The translations under genes were made by a program, and so were the position numbers. This document shows, piece after piece, positions 14,001 to 21,246 of a stretch of DNA of 27,165 nt (position 1 is its first letter; every line of letters starts with the position of its first letter). The stretch is from positions 1-27,165 of IMG/VR virus record IMGVR_UViG_3300047089_000122; one strand, 5' to 3'. This DNA is from a virus. The notes below the pieces were generated by a model. That model searched no databases, was not told the origin of the DNA, and was given only the letters and a program-made list of their open reading frames with translations.

Positions 14001-14242
14001 GGCTGCGCTCCTTTGCGTTGTTGGATGTAATGGTCGAGATACCAGCGGGCCTTTTCGAGATCCTGGATTTCTGTGGTGGCAGGCTTTTTGCCGGCCCGCG
14101 CGATGTACTTCACGGTGTTGCCCAAGCAGAACCCCAACTCCCAGGCGTCAATGACTTTGATCGCCTCATAGGGGTCGTCCTTGCCACCGTAGTGAGCAGG
14201 ATGGTTGACGGCTTCCATCTTGTTCGGTTCCATGTCAGTCAT
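13997..14242 (-). CDS. DUF3310 domain protein
   Basis: 81 aa. The segment NHPAHYGGKDDPYEAIKVID, then LGFCLGNTVKYIARAGKK and DLEKARWYLDHYIQ is the DUF3310 pattern found in many phages and often called a nucleotide-kinase-like protein. Its true reaction is unknown. It is next to and overlaps thyX, consistent with a nucleotide-metabolism link. ATG 14242 overlaps the upstream gene by 8 bases; ATG 14233 is an alternative. Neither has a clear ribosome binding site. Confidence 0.88.
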   Translation of the reverse strand: MTDMEPNKMEAVNHPAHYGGKDDPYEAIKVIDAWELGFCLGNTVKYIARAGKKPATTEIQDLEKARWYLDHYIQQRKGAQP

Positions 14243-14504
14243 CCCGGTACGGCAGACTCGCCGGGTGCTGCGGGGCCATGGCGTGCTTCTCGGCCCACCC
14301 CGCGAGGGTCTTGTGCACCGATTCGATCGCTCTCTTCATGGCCGCCATGTGCGTCGGGCCTCCGCGCCGCTTCCGAAATGTGGCATAGACGTCTTGCGCG
14401 ATCGGCTTCGGCACGAGGCGCCAGTGCCCCCTGCACATCAGCTGCGAGAACGGAACATCGAACGGGCAACCCTCGATGGGGCACCTGTGAGTCACAACGG
14501 TCAT
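14235..14504 (-). CDS. Small zinc-motif phage protein (89 aa)
   Basis: The ATG at 14504 overlaps the stop of the preceding gene (ATGA) with GGAG upstream. N-terminal HRCPIEGCPFDVPFSQLMCRGHW puts C-x4-C and C-x2-H about 12 residues apart, a likely zinc site given here by its key residues Cys8, Cys13, Cys24 and His27. The rest is a basic helix (MKRAIESVHKTLAGW). Similar short proteins with a Cys/His head and an LxCxxHW core occur in siphophage early regions. No function is known. Confidence 0.75.
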   Translation of the reverse strand: MTVVTHRCPIEGCPFDVPFSQLMCRGHWRLVPKPIAQDVYATFRKRRGGPTHMAAMKRAIESVHKTLAGWAEKHAMAPQHPASLPYRDD

Positions 14505-15073
14505 GCGTGCCGCTCCAGAATGTCTTTGGCGCCGCGCAGGGTGGCCAGGTCGGCTTCCAATTGCGTGATCAGGTCGTAGATCGCCGGCAGCGCGACGTTG
14601 TGCCCGTTCGTTGGAGGATTCACAATCGTCGGCTCGGCCAGCACGATGGGGGCATGCGCTCGTTTGGCCGGAAGTGGCGCCGGAGTGGTGACAAGCTGGG
14701 TCGATGGGCGCTTGGTATATGTGCGTGTCGTCTTCCCATCCTCTGGCAAGGCACGGCCTTGAGACTTCGCATTCGAGAGGCGTTGCATGTCTCGATGCTT
14801 GGGACAGCGCACACTATCTTCAGCCGCCTCCTCTGGACATAATCCTTTGCTACATCGCGCCATGGGCTTCTCCTTCTTTTGCACCGCCGAATGATTCCGC
14901 ACCACATTCATCACGCTCGACACCAGATCCTCTTCGGTCGGTCGGCGAGGTTCGGGTTCTGTCACAGCTTCAATCTCCTCGACGTCCTCGTCGTCCACGT
15001 CCGTGTGCTCGTCGCAGAACGGGAGAATCGTGACCGCCTTGCACTTCGGATATTCGCAGACCTGGAGCGCCAT
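14501..15073 (-). CDS. Phage protein with two Cys/His motifs (190 aa)
   Basis: Two similar possible zinc sites are visible: CEYPKCKAVTILPFCDEH near the N-terminus and CSKGLCPEEAAEDSVRCPKH around 74-93, each C-x4/5-C-x8/9-C-x2-H. Between them is an acidic run (DVDDEDVEEIEAVTEPEP). The C-terminal 40 residues form a helix (YDLITQLEADLATLRGAKDI). The doubled site suggests domain duplication. Likely nucleic-acid or protein binding; no family recognised. The ATG at 15073 follows a weak AAAGG. Confidence 0.7.
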   Translation of the reverse strand: MALQVCEYPKCKAVTILPFCDEHTDVDDEDVEEIEAVTEPEPRRPTEEDLVSSVMNVVRNHSAVQKKEKPMARCSKGLCPEEAAEDSVRCPKHRDMQRLSNAKSQGRALPEDGKTTRTYTKRPSTQLVTTPAPLPAKRAHAPIVLAEPTIVNPPTNGHNVALPAIYDLITQLEADLATLRGAKDILERHA

Positions 15074-15076
15074 CGG

Positions 15077-15622
15077 TTAGACTGCCTTTCGTCGCTGATA
15101 GAGTTCAGCCCAATAACGGTCAGCACAGGCTGGATGAAAAAACAGGCTTCTCCCGCACTCCCTCATCTCGATCTCAGGCGCCCACACCTTGCAGTCGCGG
15201 CACTGTCTGGCGTTGGCATTCCCGCATGCCCGATAGGCCCTAGCTCGACGGTGAAGCAAGAAGTGATAGAGCTGATTTTCACAAATCACAAGATTGCCAT
15301 TGCGATTGTCGGACCTTCGCTCATTGAAGTGATGCACTTGAACGCCCGGTGGGAGGAAGTAGCCAAGAATAGCTTCGGCGATAAGATTGTGCTCCTCAAC
15401 ATATCCACCACTCGCCCTTGGATGGTCAGGTCGCAATAGATGAACATACCCATCACGAACGACGCGTCCACCTTTCCATCCGTTGGCATCCTCGCCGAAA
15501 CGAATGCGTGCGTGATGTCCCTTGATAAACCTCATGGGCTGGCCTTTTATCACTCCATCCCGTGCATCGCTTTGTCTCGCGATATTGGTCAATCCTCCGC
15601 ATCCGCACTCACATGCGTTCAT
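15077..15622 (-). CDS. HNH endonuclease (homing-type), first of two
   Basis: 181 aa. The core has EEHNLIAEAILGYFLPPG (His78), VQVHHFNERRSDNRNGNLV (His97, His98, Asn107/110) and LYHFLLHRR (His120), the HNH pattern of phage homing nucleases. The N-terminal CECGCGGLTN and C-terminal CRDCKVW plus CADRYW may bind zinc. The ATG at 15622 has GGAAGGA about 8 bases upstream and overlaps the previous gene by 14 bases; an ATG at 15631 is also possible. Free-standing homing enzymes cut related phage DNA lacking the gene and so spread themselves. Confidence 0.85.
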   Translation of the reverse strand: MNACECGCGGLTNIARQSDARDGVIKGQPMRFIKGHHARIRFGEDANGWKGGRVVRDGYVHLLRPDHPRASGGYVEEHNLIAEAILGYFLPPGVQVHHFNERRSDNRNGNLVICENQLYHFLLHRRARAYRACGNANARQCRDCKVWAPEIEMRECGRSLFFHPACADRYWAELYQRRKAV

Positions 15623-15998
15623 TGGTCTCATCCTTCCCTTTAGGAGAAGGTTTGCTCTCCTGTTCACGCTCATGGGCATTGAGCGGACGATCTTCGACCG
15701 TCTCTCCAGTGTCTTCGCGAATGACGCGCACTTTGTTGGCTCTCAAATCAATCTCCTGCCTGCATATAACAGCGGCCATCTCAAAGCCGTTGTGAATGGC
15801 ATGCGCGGCGTCCGCCTGCTTCTTGTAGGAGGTTTTGATCATGCCCTTGATGCTATCGGTCACGTTCTTGAGATGCACGGCGAGCCGCTCCTGCTCGATA
15901 AATTCCGCGTTCTCCACATCGTGCAGGGCCTGCTTGCGGTAGACGTCCAGTTTGACCGGCAAGTGTCGGGTGATCGTGAGGGCCTTCGAGTCGCTCAT
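15609..15998 (-). CDS. Phage protein near RusA (129 aa), unknown
   Basis: The ATG at 15998 overlaps the rusA-like stop (ATGA). It is a helical, charged protein starting MSDSKALTITRHLPVKLDVY, with an AHAIHNGFEMAAVICRQEID middle and a VIREDTGETVEDRPLNAHER segment, a phrase that recurs in phage proteins of unknown role. The last residues are lysine-rich. It is set in the recombination block, so a role in DNA handling is possible but unproven. Confidence 0.75.
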   Translation of the reverse strand: MSDSKALTITRHLPVKLDVYRKQALHDVENAEFIEQERLAVHLKNVTDSIKGMIKTSYKKQADAAHAIHNGFEMAAVICRQEIDLRANKVRVIREDTGETVEDRPLNAHEREQESKPSPKGKDETNERM

Positions 15999-16420
15999 AG
16001 CAGCCAGTCTCCATTCGGGTGTTCTTCGAGGCCCACGCGAATCTCCACGCCGGGCGCATCGTCGTAGTATTTGCAGGCCTTCATCCAGACGACTTGCGCG
16101 TCGTCGAGATACATGACGCCTTTCAATGCATCTTTAATCGAGCGGACCATCTTGTCCAAATCGGGGCGCTTGGTGGCAAAGAGCGTTTTCGTTTTGGGAT
16201 AGCTCTTCGGCTTGGGCATGAAGAACCGCAGCTCGAGACACACCGGACCTGTCAACGGTGCGGGAGGCCGGTTCCGCTGCGCCTCCCCGCTCACCGTCTG
16301 CGCCCAGCCCTTGTTCTTGGGATTGTCATTCGTCACGATCGGGAACCGCATCCCTGGCCGCATGAACGATTTTGTGGAGCCCTTCGTCTGAGGGATGCCA
16401 TAGATGCGGAAGGTGATCAT
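15995..16420 (-). CDS. RusA-like Holliday junction resolvase
   Basis: 141 aa from the ATG at 16420, which shares one base with the previous stop (TGATG). RusA resolves four-way DNA junctions by paired cuts near CC sites, with Asp residues holding Mg. The Asp motif RPDLDKMVRSIKDALKGVMY has D87 and D89, D97 follows, and YLDDAQVV adds D106/D107. The N-terminal IYGIPQTKGSTKSF fits too. It would clear recombination or replication branches before packaging. Length is near the family norm of ~120-140 aa. Confidence 0.9.
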   Translation of the reverse strand: MITFRIYGIPQTKGSTKSFMRPGMRFPIVTNDNPKNKGWAQTVSGEAQRNRPPAPLTGPVCLELRFFMPKPKSYPKTKTLFATKRPDLDKMVRSIKDALKGVMYLDDAQVVWMKACKYYDDAPGVEIRVGLEEHPNGDWLL

Positions 16421-16677
16421 CAATCCGCCTGCCGCCGGTTCGGCCAGGCTCGCATCTGCGCCGCGATCGCACGCGCGCCGACGATCTTCGGATGGTCCAC
16501 CCCCATCGTATGCTCGTTGAACTCGATCCAGGCGTCGATCGTGGCCGGCGCAGAGAAATCCTGCGCCCGCAAGGTGAACGTCGGCTCGTGTTTGTCCTTC
16601 GCCTTCACGAAACAGGCATAGTCGCTGTCCATGTCCTTCACTGCGATCGGGGTGCTCGAGTCGGTCTGTGGTTCCAT
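16420..16677 (-). CDS. Small phage protein (85 aa), unknown
   Basis: The ATG at 16677 has GGAGG 5 bases before it, so it is preferred over the TTG at 16689. The sequence (ACFVKAKDKHEPTFTLRAQD, APATIDAWIEFNEHTMG, GARAIAAQMRAW) has the form of small phage proteins placed next to recombination genes, with a short alpha/beta fold likely. The stop overlaps the start of the resolvase gene by one base. No function is known. Confidence 0.75.
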   Translation of the reverse strand: MEPQTDSSTPIAVKDMDSDYACFVKAKDKHEPTFTLRAQDFSAPATIDAWIEFNEHTMGVDHPKIVGARAIAAQMRAWPNRRQAD

Positions 16678-16692
16678 GCCATCCTCCAATGA

Positions 16693-17874
16693 TTAGTACG
16701 GGAACGCGGCGCCGGCCCGCGTCCGCATGAACTCCAAAAACTTCTGCTTGCCGCCCTCCGTCAAGCGGACCACGTTGTCGACTTTATTCTCGGTCTTCCA
16801 ATCATGCTTGAGCGTGCCGAGATCCAGGCTGCCGTCGATAAACTGAATGACGTCTGACCACTGGGCGGCACTGATCGTGCCGGCAGGGAGGCGCTTCGGC
16901 GTCGGGAGTTCGAGCGATTCCTGCTTCGCTGGAGGTGCGGGCTGAGATGGCGGGGCGGCTGGTACTGGAGCCTGTGCCGGCTGGCTCGTCTCAGCCGGCT
17001 TGCTCGGTTCCGGCCGCTTGCCGGTCTCGATCTGGTTCTTCTTCTGCAATGCCTCGCGCACCCCGGCCAGTTCTGCCTCGTCCATGTCCGCGAGCCGGGA
17101 TGCGTCGATGCCGCTCTCCAGATCCTCATCGGTCTCCACTACGTCGACCGGGTCGAGCGTCTTGTTCTCATCGATCGGGCCTTCGATCTGATACCGACCG
17201 GGAATGAGGACGCCCTCGATGTCGGAGCGAAGTTCACGAATCATCTTGAGATCGCCGTCGAGAATCAGCTCGAGGGTGTGGTGGGTCTGTGGCTTGCCGC
17301 CGTTATGCGTGACGCGCGGCACCCGGCGCAGACGCATCGGGATCAGCGCCAGCCGACCGGCGAGCCCTCGGATATAGTCCAGCGCGCTGTTCAGTGTTCT
17401 GGTGGAATGGAAAGAGCCCGTCGTGATCTGGTAGCACCCGCCCATCGAGACTTTGGGTAGCAGGACCATGAGGCTCGACTGCTCGGTGCAGGCGCCCCTG
17501 GGATTCGCGTCCGTCTTGAGGAAGTCACAGGGACACTTCTGATCGTGCCATTCGCCGGCCTCGTCGATCCGGCGCGCGGTCTCACCGTTGCCGTGACATT
17601 TCAGCCCGGTGCCCGATCCGTACATCGCGAGCTTCTGTGGGAAGAACACCTCGGGATCTTCGTGCGGGAGCATGATGTCGAGTTCGATCGGCTCCTTGCC
17701 GTAGACGTCCTCGACTTCCTGTGGCACGACGAACCACGGTGTCTCGCTGGGATATTCAACGCCCTTCGCGCTTTTCTTCTTGATCCCGAGCCGGATCTTG
17801 CCCAGCCTCGGTAGCTGCCGCGCCTCCGAGAACGAGCCCTTGATCCGGGTAAACTGCCCTTTCAATGTGGTCAT
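16693..17874 (-). CDS. Gp3-like ('recombination directionality factor-like') metal-binding protein
   Basis: 393 aa from the ATG at 17874, preceded by a run of eight G. The N-terminal half (LPRLGKIRLGIKKKS, ELDIMLPHEDPEVFFPQKL, YGSGTGLKCHGNGETARR, KCPCDFLK with Cys93, 114, 116 and 129) looks like the Gp3-like/RDF-like phage family, also labelled 'hydrolase or metal-binding protein'. Residues ~285-320 are a Pro/Ala-rich linker, then a small terminal domain. Classical members help serine integrases excise; this phage has a tyrosine integrase. It sits by the PD-(D/E)XK nuclease, so a recombination or single-strand-DNA role is more likely here. Confidence 0.6.
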   Translation of the reverse strand: MTTLKGQFTRIKGSFSEARQLPRLGKIRLGIKKKSAKGVEYPSETPWFVVPQEVEDVYGKEPIELDIMLPHEDPEVFFPQKLAMYGSGTGLKCHGNGETARRIDEAGEWHDQKCPCDFLKTDANPRGACTEQSSLMVLLPKVSMGGCYQITTGSFHSTRTLNSALDYIRGLAGRLALIPMRLRRVPRVTHNGGKPQTHHTLELILDGDLKMIRELRSDIEGVLIPGRYQIEGPIDENKTLDPVDVVETDEDLESGIDASRLADMDEAELAGVREALQKKNQIETGKRPEPSKPAETSQPAQAPVPAAPPSQPAPPAKQESLELPTPKRLPAGTISAAQWSDVIQFIDGSLDLGTLKHDWKTENKVDNVVRLTEGGKQKFLEFMRTRAGAAFPY

Positions 17875-17891
17875 GCCGCCCCCCCCTGTTG

Positions 17892-18485
17892 TTAGGATGT
17901 GATGCCGTGATTCACACGGCTCTGCAGCACGCCCAGTGCCGCAAGAAACCAGGCCCACTCCACCGCCTTCATCCCCGACGTCACCCGCGCCTCCTTGGCA
18001 CGCGAGCCGTCCCGCTGCACATACACATCGACCAAATAGCCCGCATCCTCATACCCGTCCATCTTCGAATAGGCGACCAGCTGCATCGGGTCGGTCGCCG
18101 TCGGTGCGCCGGTCTTGAGGTCGATGATCGCCTTGAATCCTTTGGGACCAATCTTGACCAGCGCGTCCGGTGTGCCGGCGAATCCGAACTTGATGGAACA
18201 ACTTGTCTCCTCTAGCTTGAGCGGATGGACCTGATTGCGCGTGATCCAGTCATCCATGCTGGCGCACCAACCTTCAAGGCCTAGAATAGGTTTCGGAGGT
18301 GGACAGAGATTCAAGGTAGAGCCGAGCATGAGTGCGAACCGCCGATGAAGGACCGTGCCTCTCAGTCGTGCAGCCTCTAAGACATCAGAAGGCAGCCCCG
18401 CATAAGGGTCGTAAGCCACTCTCCGAATCTGGCTGACGGAAAATAGATCGATCCCTTGATCCATGTCTCGATATTCGTATGTCAT
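17892..18485 (-). CDS. PD-(D/E)XK family nuclease (RecB-like exonuclease)
   Basis: 197 aa from the ATG at 18485; the frame is open to an ATG at 18521 within the HNH gene, but the N-terminus GIDLFSVSQI fits the usual start of the family better. Motifs: RGTVLH (His47), GFAGTPDAL (Asp107), AIIDLKTG (Asp122, Lys124) and QLVAYS (Gln135, Tyr139), the full RecB-nuclease set for a Mg-dependent cut. With the Gp3-like partner it may form a phage recombination pair that resects DNA ends. Confidence 0.88.
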   Translation of the reverse strand: MTYEYRDMDQGIDLFSVSQIRRVAYDPYAGLPSDVLEAARLRGTVLHRRFALMLGSTLNLCPPPKPILGLEGWCASMDDWITRNQVHPLKLEETSCSIKFGFAGTPDALVKIGPKGFKAIIDLKTGAPTATDPMQLVAYSKMDGYEDAGYLVDVYVQRDGSRAKEARVTSGMKAVEWAWFLAALGVLQSRVNHGITS

Positions 18486-18498
18486 CCCGCGCTGACAC

Positions 18499-18957
18499 TT
18501 AAGACGCACTGAGAGCCTCATGTTGACGAATACGTCGTTTATGTTCCCGCGTCGTCACCTTCCGGCATTCCCGACACTGCCTGCCGCCGTTCCTATCGAA
18601 ATAGGTGTTCTTGTCGTCATATGCGTGGCCTGATGGACAGATCGTTTTCATTCGGTTTAGATTAGACGGTGCCAAACTTTCATGGTGTAGGGTATTCTGG
18701 GTCGCCAAGACAGCCTCTAAATGCGCCGCGTTCACACAGGCACGGTTTCTACAAATATGATTGAGCACGAGTCCTTGCCCAATGGGACCGTTGGCTAATT
18801 CATAGGCAAAGCGATGAGCGCGAACCATCTTGCCGTTCACTTTGAATAGCCCATATCCGTCATGGACAAATGCCGCCGTCCAGACGATGCAATCACCCGC
18901 ATACATCGTGTGCGACCAAAACCGAATGTCGTTTGGACCGCCACGCTTCAGCTGCAT
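18499..18957 (-). CDS. HNH endonuclease (homing-type), second of two
   Basis: 152 aa from the ATG at 18957, with AAAGG upstream. HNH core: RAHRFAYELANGPI, then LVLNHICRNRACVNAAHLE (His67, Asn76, His79). C-terminal Cys site CPSGHAYDD and CRECRK (Cys107, Cys128, Cys131) follows. This is the HNH_3-like phage homing form. It stands between the coiled-coil gene and the nuclease gene with little spacing, and probably inserted there. It is a different subtype from the HNH at 15077, so the two are not recent copies. Confidence 0.88.
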   Translation of the reverse strand: MQLKRGGPNDIRFWSHTMYAGDCIVWTAAFVHDGYGLFKVNGKMVRAHRFAYELANGPIGQGLVLNHICRNRACVNAAHLEAVLATQNTLHHESLAPSNLNRMKTICPSGHAYDDKNTYFDRNGGRQCRECRKVTTREHKRRIRQHEALSAS

Positions 18958-18961
18958 CGGT

Positions 18962-19849
18962 CTACCCTTTCGTTCGTACTGAACTCCCGCTGAAATCGTC
19001 TATCTCGGCAAAGGGCGCAGGGAATTTGATCACGCCAAAACTCTTGTTTAAGAGGACGGGGCTGAGTTCCGAATGTTGAATGAGAAATTTCAGACCATCC
19101 GGCAACGTGTCGATGTCACCCACCAGCGCCGCGAGTTTGGGATCCGTGAGCCTCAGTGGTTTGGCTCGATCCCACCCGGCCAACATGTACGTTTTCTTCG
19201 GCGCCTTCGTGGACAACGAACTGGTGCCGAGATCGAGCGTCTTCGCCTGCATCGGGGCCACCGTGGTCACGACCTGCGAGGCCTTGAGTTCATGCGTGTC
19301 AGCCTTCTTCTCCAGCGTGTCGGCTTGCCGGTGGAGGGCTTCCGCCTCATCGATCGTCGTGGCCTTGTCGGCTTCCGCCCGAATCCGTTCAGCCTCTTCA
19401 CGTTCCCTCTGCGCCTTCTCATCGAGTTCCCGTTGCTTGGTATTGGCCTCATCGATCAGGCGCTGCTGTTCGCGCTCTGCGGCCTTGCGCTCGTCATCGA
19501 CCCACTTGGCCACCGCCATCTTCGCAGTCCGGCCCAACTCGTCGAACCCTTTGACGATCGGTTGCCAGATCAGATTCGCCTCCTTCACTTGCTTGTTCAG
19601 CGGCTCCGTAATGGTCGTCCGTTGCGACTCAGCATGATTCGATGCGAGCGTACACACCACCGCCAGCGCCGCGCATCGCTTCGCCGAGAGCACGTCGGTT
19701 GGCTTGAGCACCACGAAGCGCTCTCTGACCACTTCGAGCTGCTGCTTCAGCGCGTCAGGTTCTTTGAGTGCATAGATCTGGTCCTCAGTGAGCACCTCGA
19801 CGATCGGGTCCTCGGTCACATCCTCTGCGAGTTCAAGACTGGCATTCAT
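18962..19849 (-). CDS. Coiled-coil phage protein of the recombination block (295 aa)
   Basis: The ATG at 19849 overlaps the preceding stop (ATGA), with AAGGGGGT upstream. Residues ~105-190 form a long charged coiled coil (ERKAAEREQQRLIDEANTKQ, REREEAERIRAEADKATT). The C-terminal part (TYMLAGWDRAKPLRLTDPKL, FLIQHSELSPVLLNKSFGV) is globular. Proteins of this shape, lying next to phage single-strand annealing or exonuclease genes, are common and not understood. A structural or partner role in recombination is the most that can be said. Confidence 0.75.
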   Translation of the reverse strand: MNASLELAEDVTEDPIVEVLTEDQIYALKEPDALKQQLEVVRERFVVLKPTDVLSAKRCAALAVVCTLASNHAESQRTTITEPLNKQVKEANLIWQPIVKGFDELGRTAKMAVAKWVDDERKAAEREQQRLIDEANTKQRELDEKAQREREEAERIRAEADKATTIDEAEALHRQADTLEKKADTHELKASQVVTTVAPMQAKTLDLGTSSLSTKAPKKTYMLAGWDRAKPLRLTDPKLAALVGDIDTLPDGLKFLIQHSELSPVLLNKSFGVIKFPAPFAEIDDFSGSSVRTKG

Positions 19850-20031
19850 ACGCCCACCCCCTTGTTAAAAGTTCCTGGTTCCTCCTTCGCACAATCGATG
19901 CAGGTCGTTCTCCCGTCCCGATTTCTCCACCACCAGGCGAGCCGCTGACAGCAGGGACAGACCTTCGCGGTGTCGGCCATGATGTCCATGCCGTGCCGGA
20001 TGGGTGAAATCGTGATGAACGGCGTGGTCAT
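19846..20031 (-). CDS. Zinc-ribbon small protein (61 aa)
   Basis: ATG at 20031 overlaps the previous stop (ATGA). Two CxxC pairs, CPCC and CIDC about 18 residues apart, form a zinc-ribbon-like site: VCPCCQRLAWWWRNRDGR then TTCIDC. ATG at 19980 would drop the first 17 residues while keeping the site. Such proteins are usually nucleic-acid or protein contact modules. Function unknown. Confidence 0.7.
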   Translation of the reverse strand: MTTPFITISPIRHGMDIMADTAKVCPCCQRLAWWWRNRDGRTTCIDCAKEEPGTFNKGVGV

Positions 20032-20207
20032 AGTCCCAACTTTCGCAGGAGATTCTTCGCCCGATGGTAGGATTGCGTTTTGGCCTTGGACCGCTGACGG
20101 TTCGCCGACAACATGCCCGGTTTCATTTCGAACTGATTGAGCGGCCTCGCATCCAGGCGCGCTTGTCGAATGGCGCTCAGGTTCGGCAGCTCTTTGTACG
20201 GCCTCAT
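20028..20207 (-). CDS. Small basic phage protein (59 aa), unknown
   Basis: ATG 20207 overlaps the stop of the membrane-protein gene (ATGA), which fixes the start; the frame is open upstream only as antisense or overlap. Sequence MRPYKELPNLSAIRQARLDA and a strongly basic end (KAKTQSYHRAKNLLRKLGL) suggest nucleic-acid binding. No known family recognised. Confidence 0.65.
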   Translation of the reverse strand: MRPYKELPNLSAIRQARLDARPLNQFEMKPGMLSANRQRSKAKTQSYHRAKNLLRKLGL

Positions 20208-20392
20208 GGACGCACCAGGCGGATGTTCGGGCGTGGCGGGGTCGAGGCGTCGTACTGCGATCCGTAATGCGGTTTCACCTGCTTCCACTTCCGGCGATCG
20301 TCCCACCAGGCCTTCCCCACGAGGAGCAGGATCCAGGCGAAGGACACGATGGCGATCCAGGCAAACACTTCGAGTTCCCAGCCCTTGGTCAT
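20204..20392 (-). CDS. Small single-span membrane protein (62 aa)
   Basis: The ATG at 20392 has GGAGG 5 bases upstream, so it is preferred over the in-frame ATG at 20404. One hydrophobic span is visible (VFAWIAIVSFAWILLLVG), then a basic tail (WWDDRRKWKQVKPHY) that should stay in the cytoplasm. It lies second in the leftward early operon, after the XRE gene. Small early membrane proteins sometimes act in superinfection exclusion, but nothing here proves it. Confidence 0.7.
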   Translation of the reverse strand: MTKGWELEVFAWIAIVSFAWILLLVGKAWWDDRRKWKQVKPHYGSQYDASTPPRPNIRLVRP

Positions 20393-20409
20393 GACGGCCT
20401 CCATGGTGG

Positions 20410-20682
20410 TTAGGCGGCGCGCTTCTTGCCGCGACCTGTGCGCGTTTTCTTGATCGGCTCAAATAGCTTGGCCTTTTCTAGGCCGAGGATGCGCCCCAGT
20501 TCGAGAAAGCGTGGATCGTTCGCGCGCACTTTCCGTCGTCGGTTGATGACGAGTGACAGGGTGGACGTATCCACTCCGACAGCAGCAGCCAGTTCGCATG
20601 CCGTTCTCCCGCTCAGCTTCACGGTCTCGTAGAAGCGGCGACTGATATAGGTTTGCGGGGCCATGAGATCATCGTAACGCAT
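20410..20682 (-). CDS. XRE-family HTH regulator, repressor candidate
   Basis: 90 aa from the ATG at 20682, with GGAGG 8 bases before it. The HTH spans about residues 19-48 (GRTACELAAAVGVDTSTLSL, VINRRRKVRANDPRF). The protein is short for a CI repressor and lacks the LexA-type cleavage domain, so it is a Cro-like or short repressor. It heads the long leftward transcript and is divergent from the RHH gene, with an inverted repeat over both promoters as likely operator. It may decide lysogeny by binding there. Binding is inferred. Confidence 0.8.
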   Translation of the reverse strand: MRYDDLMAPQTYISRRFYETVKLSGRTACELAAAVGVDTSTLSLVINRRRKVRANDPRFLELGRILGLEKAKLFEPIKKTRTGRGKKRAA

Positions 20683-20706
20683 AATACACACCTCCGATGG
20701 CCTACT

Positions 20707-20734
20707 TATATACCGCCAAGGTAGGGCCTGTCAA
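20707..20734 (-). promoter_or_regulatory. Leftward sigma70-type promoter before the XRE gene
   Basis: On the minus strand TTGACA (20734-20729) is followed after 16 bases by TATATA (20712-20707). The XRE start is 25 bases beyond, with a ribosome binding site between. The -35 box is consensus and the -10 box is good. It would drive the long leftward operon. Confidence 0.75.
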
Positions 20735-20762
20735 TACTTTTATGCATGTAAATTTATTGACA
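20729..20762. promoter_or_regulatory. Inverted repeat spanning both -35 boxes (operator candidate)
   Basis: TGTCAATA (20729-20736) and TATTGACA (20755-20762) are perfect inverted 8-mers with an AT-rich 18-base centre. They contain the -35 boxes of the leftward and rightward promoters. One dimeric or tetrameric regulator bound here could control both. XRE or the RHH protein is the likely binder. Confidence 0.6.
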
Positions 20763-20786
20763 TTGGAAATCTCGCGGGGGTATGCT
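20757..20786 (+). promoter_or_regulatory. Rightward sigma70-type promoter before the RHH gene
   Basis: TTGACA (20757-20762) and TATGCT (20781-20786) with 18-base spacing. Next come AAGGAGGTGACAG and the ATG at 20831. Both elements are close to consensus. Confidence 0.75.
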
Positions 20787-20830
20787 GGGATCCAGCGGGA
20801 GTGCGCTATACCGCTAGAAGGAGGTGACAG

Positions 20831-21058
20831 ATGCACATGGCTCTAAAGAAAGGCAGGCCAATCATCGGAAGTGACCGGATGAAGAAGACGAGCATCGCGC
20901 TGCCGGAAATTCTCATTGAGCGCTTAGGTGAGGGCGCGAAGAAGTCCGGCTTTCGGCACTGGTCAGAACAGGCCAGGTATGAGTTGATGCAGCCACGCGG
21001 CATGTGGAAGGCTGTGCAGCCCTATCTGCCGACTCAGGCAGCTCCTGAAAAAGCTTGA
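20831..21058 (+). CDS. Ribbon-helix-helix regulator candidate (75 aa)
   Basis: ATG at 20831 after a near-perfect AAGGAGGTG. Residues ~17-52 (MKKTSIALPEILIERLGEGA then KKSGFRHWSEQARYELM) have the beta-helix-helix form of RHH/Arc-type DNA-binding proteins, which work as dimers. Divergent from XRE, as in phage immunity switches, it may be the Cro-type opponent. The RHH call is from pattern; its target and effect are unknown. The att-like site and integrase follow on the same strand. Confidence 0.6.
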   Translation: MHMALKKGRPIIGSDRMKKTSIALPEILIERLGEGAKKSGFRHWSEQARYELMQPRGMWKAVQPYLPTQAAPEKA

Positions 21059-21112
21059 GTCGGGTGAATTGTGGGGCGTAGACAGTTCGGGAATGTGACT
21101 GATTTGTGGGAG

Positions 21113-21165
<53 letters not shown>

Positions 21166-21246
21166 GCCACCACTACGTAAGCGATTCGATGACAGAGACT
21201 TGGCCTCATACGAATGGGGGCTAGTCTCGACATTATACCACTGCCT

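Noticed and set aside
16693-17874. Calling the Gp3-like protein a working excision factor
   Set aside because: The visible integrase is a tyrosine type, so this role is not supported by context.
17875-17958. N-terminal extension of the Gp3-like protein
   Set aside because: The extra 28 residues do not fit the family start, and the run of G before ATG 17874 is the better ribosome binding site.
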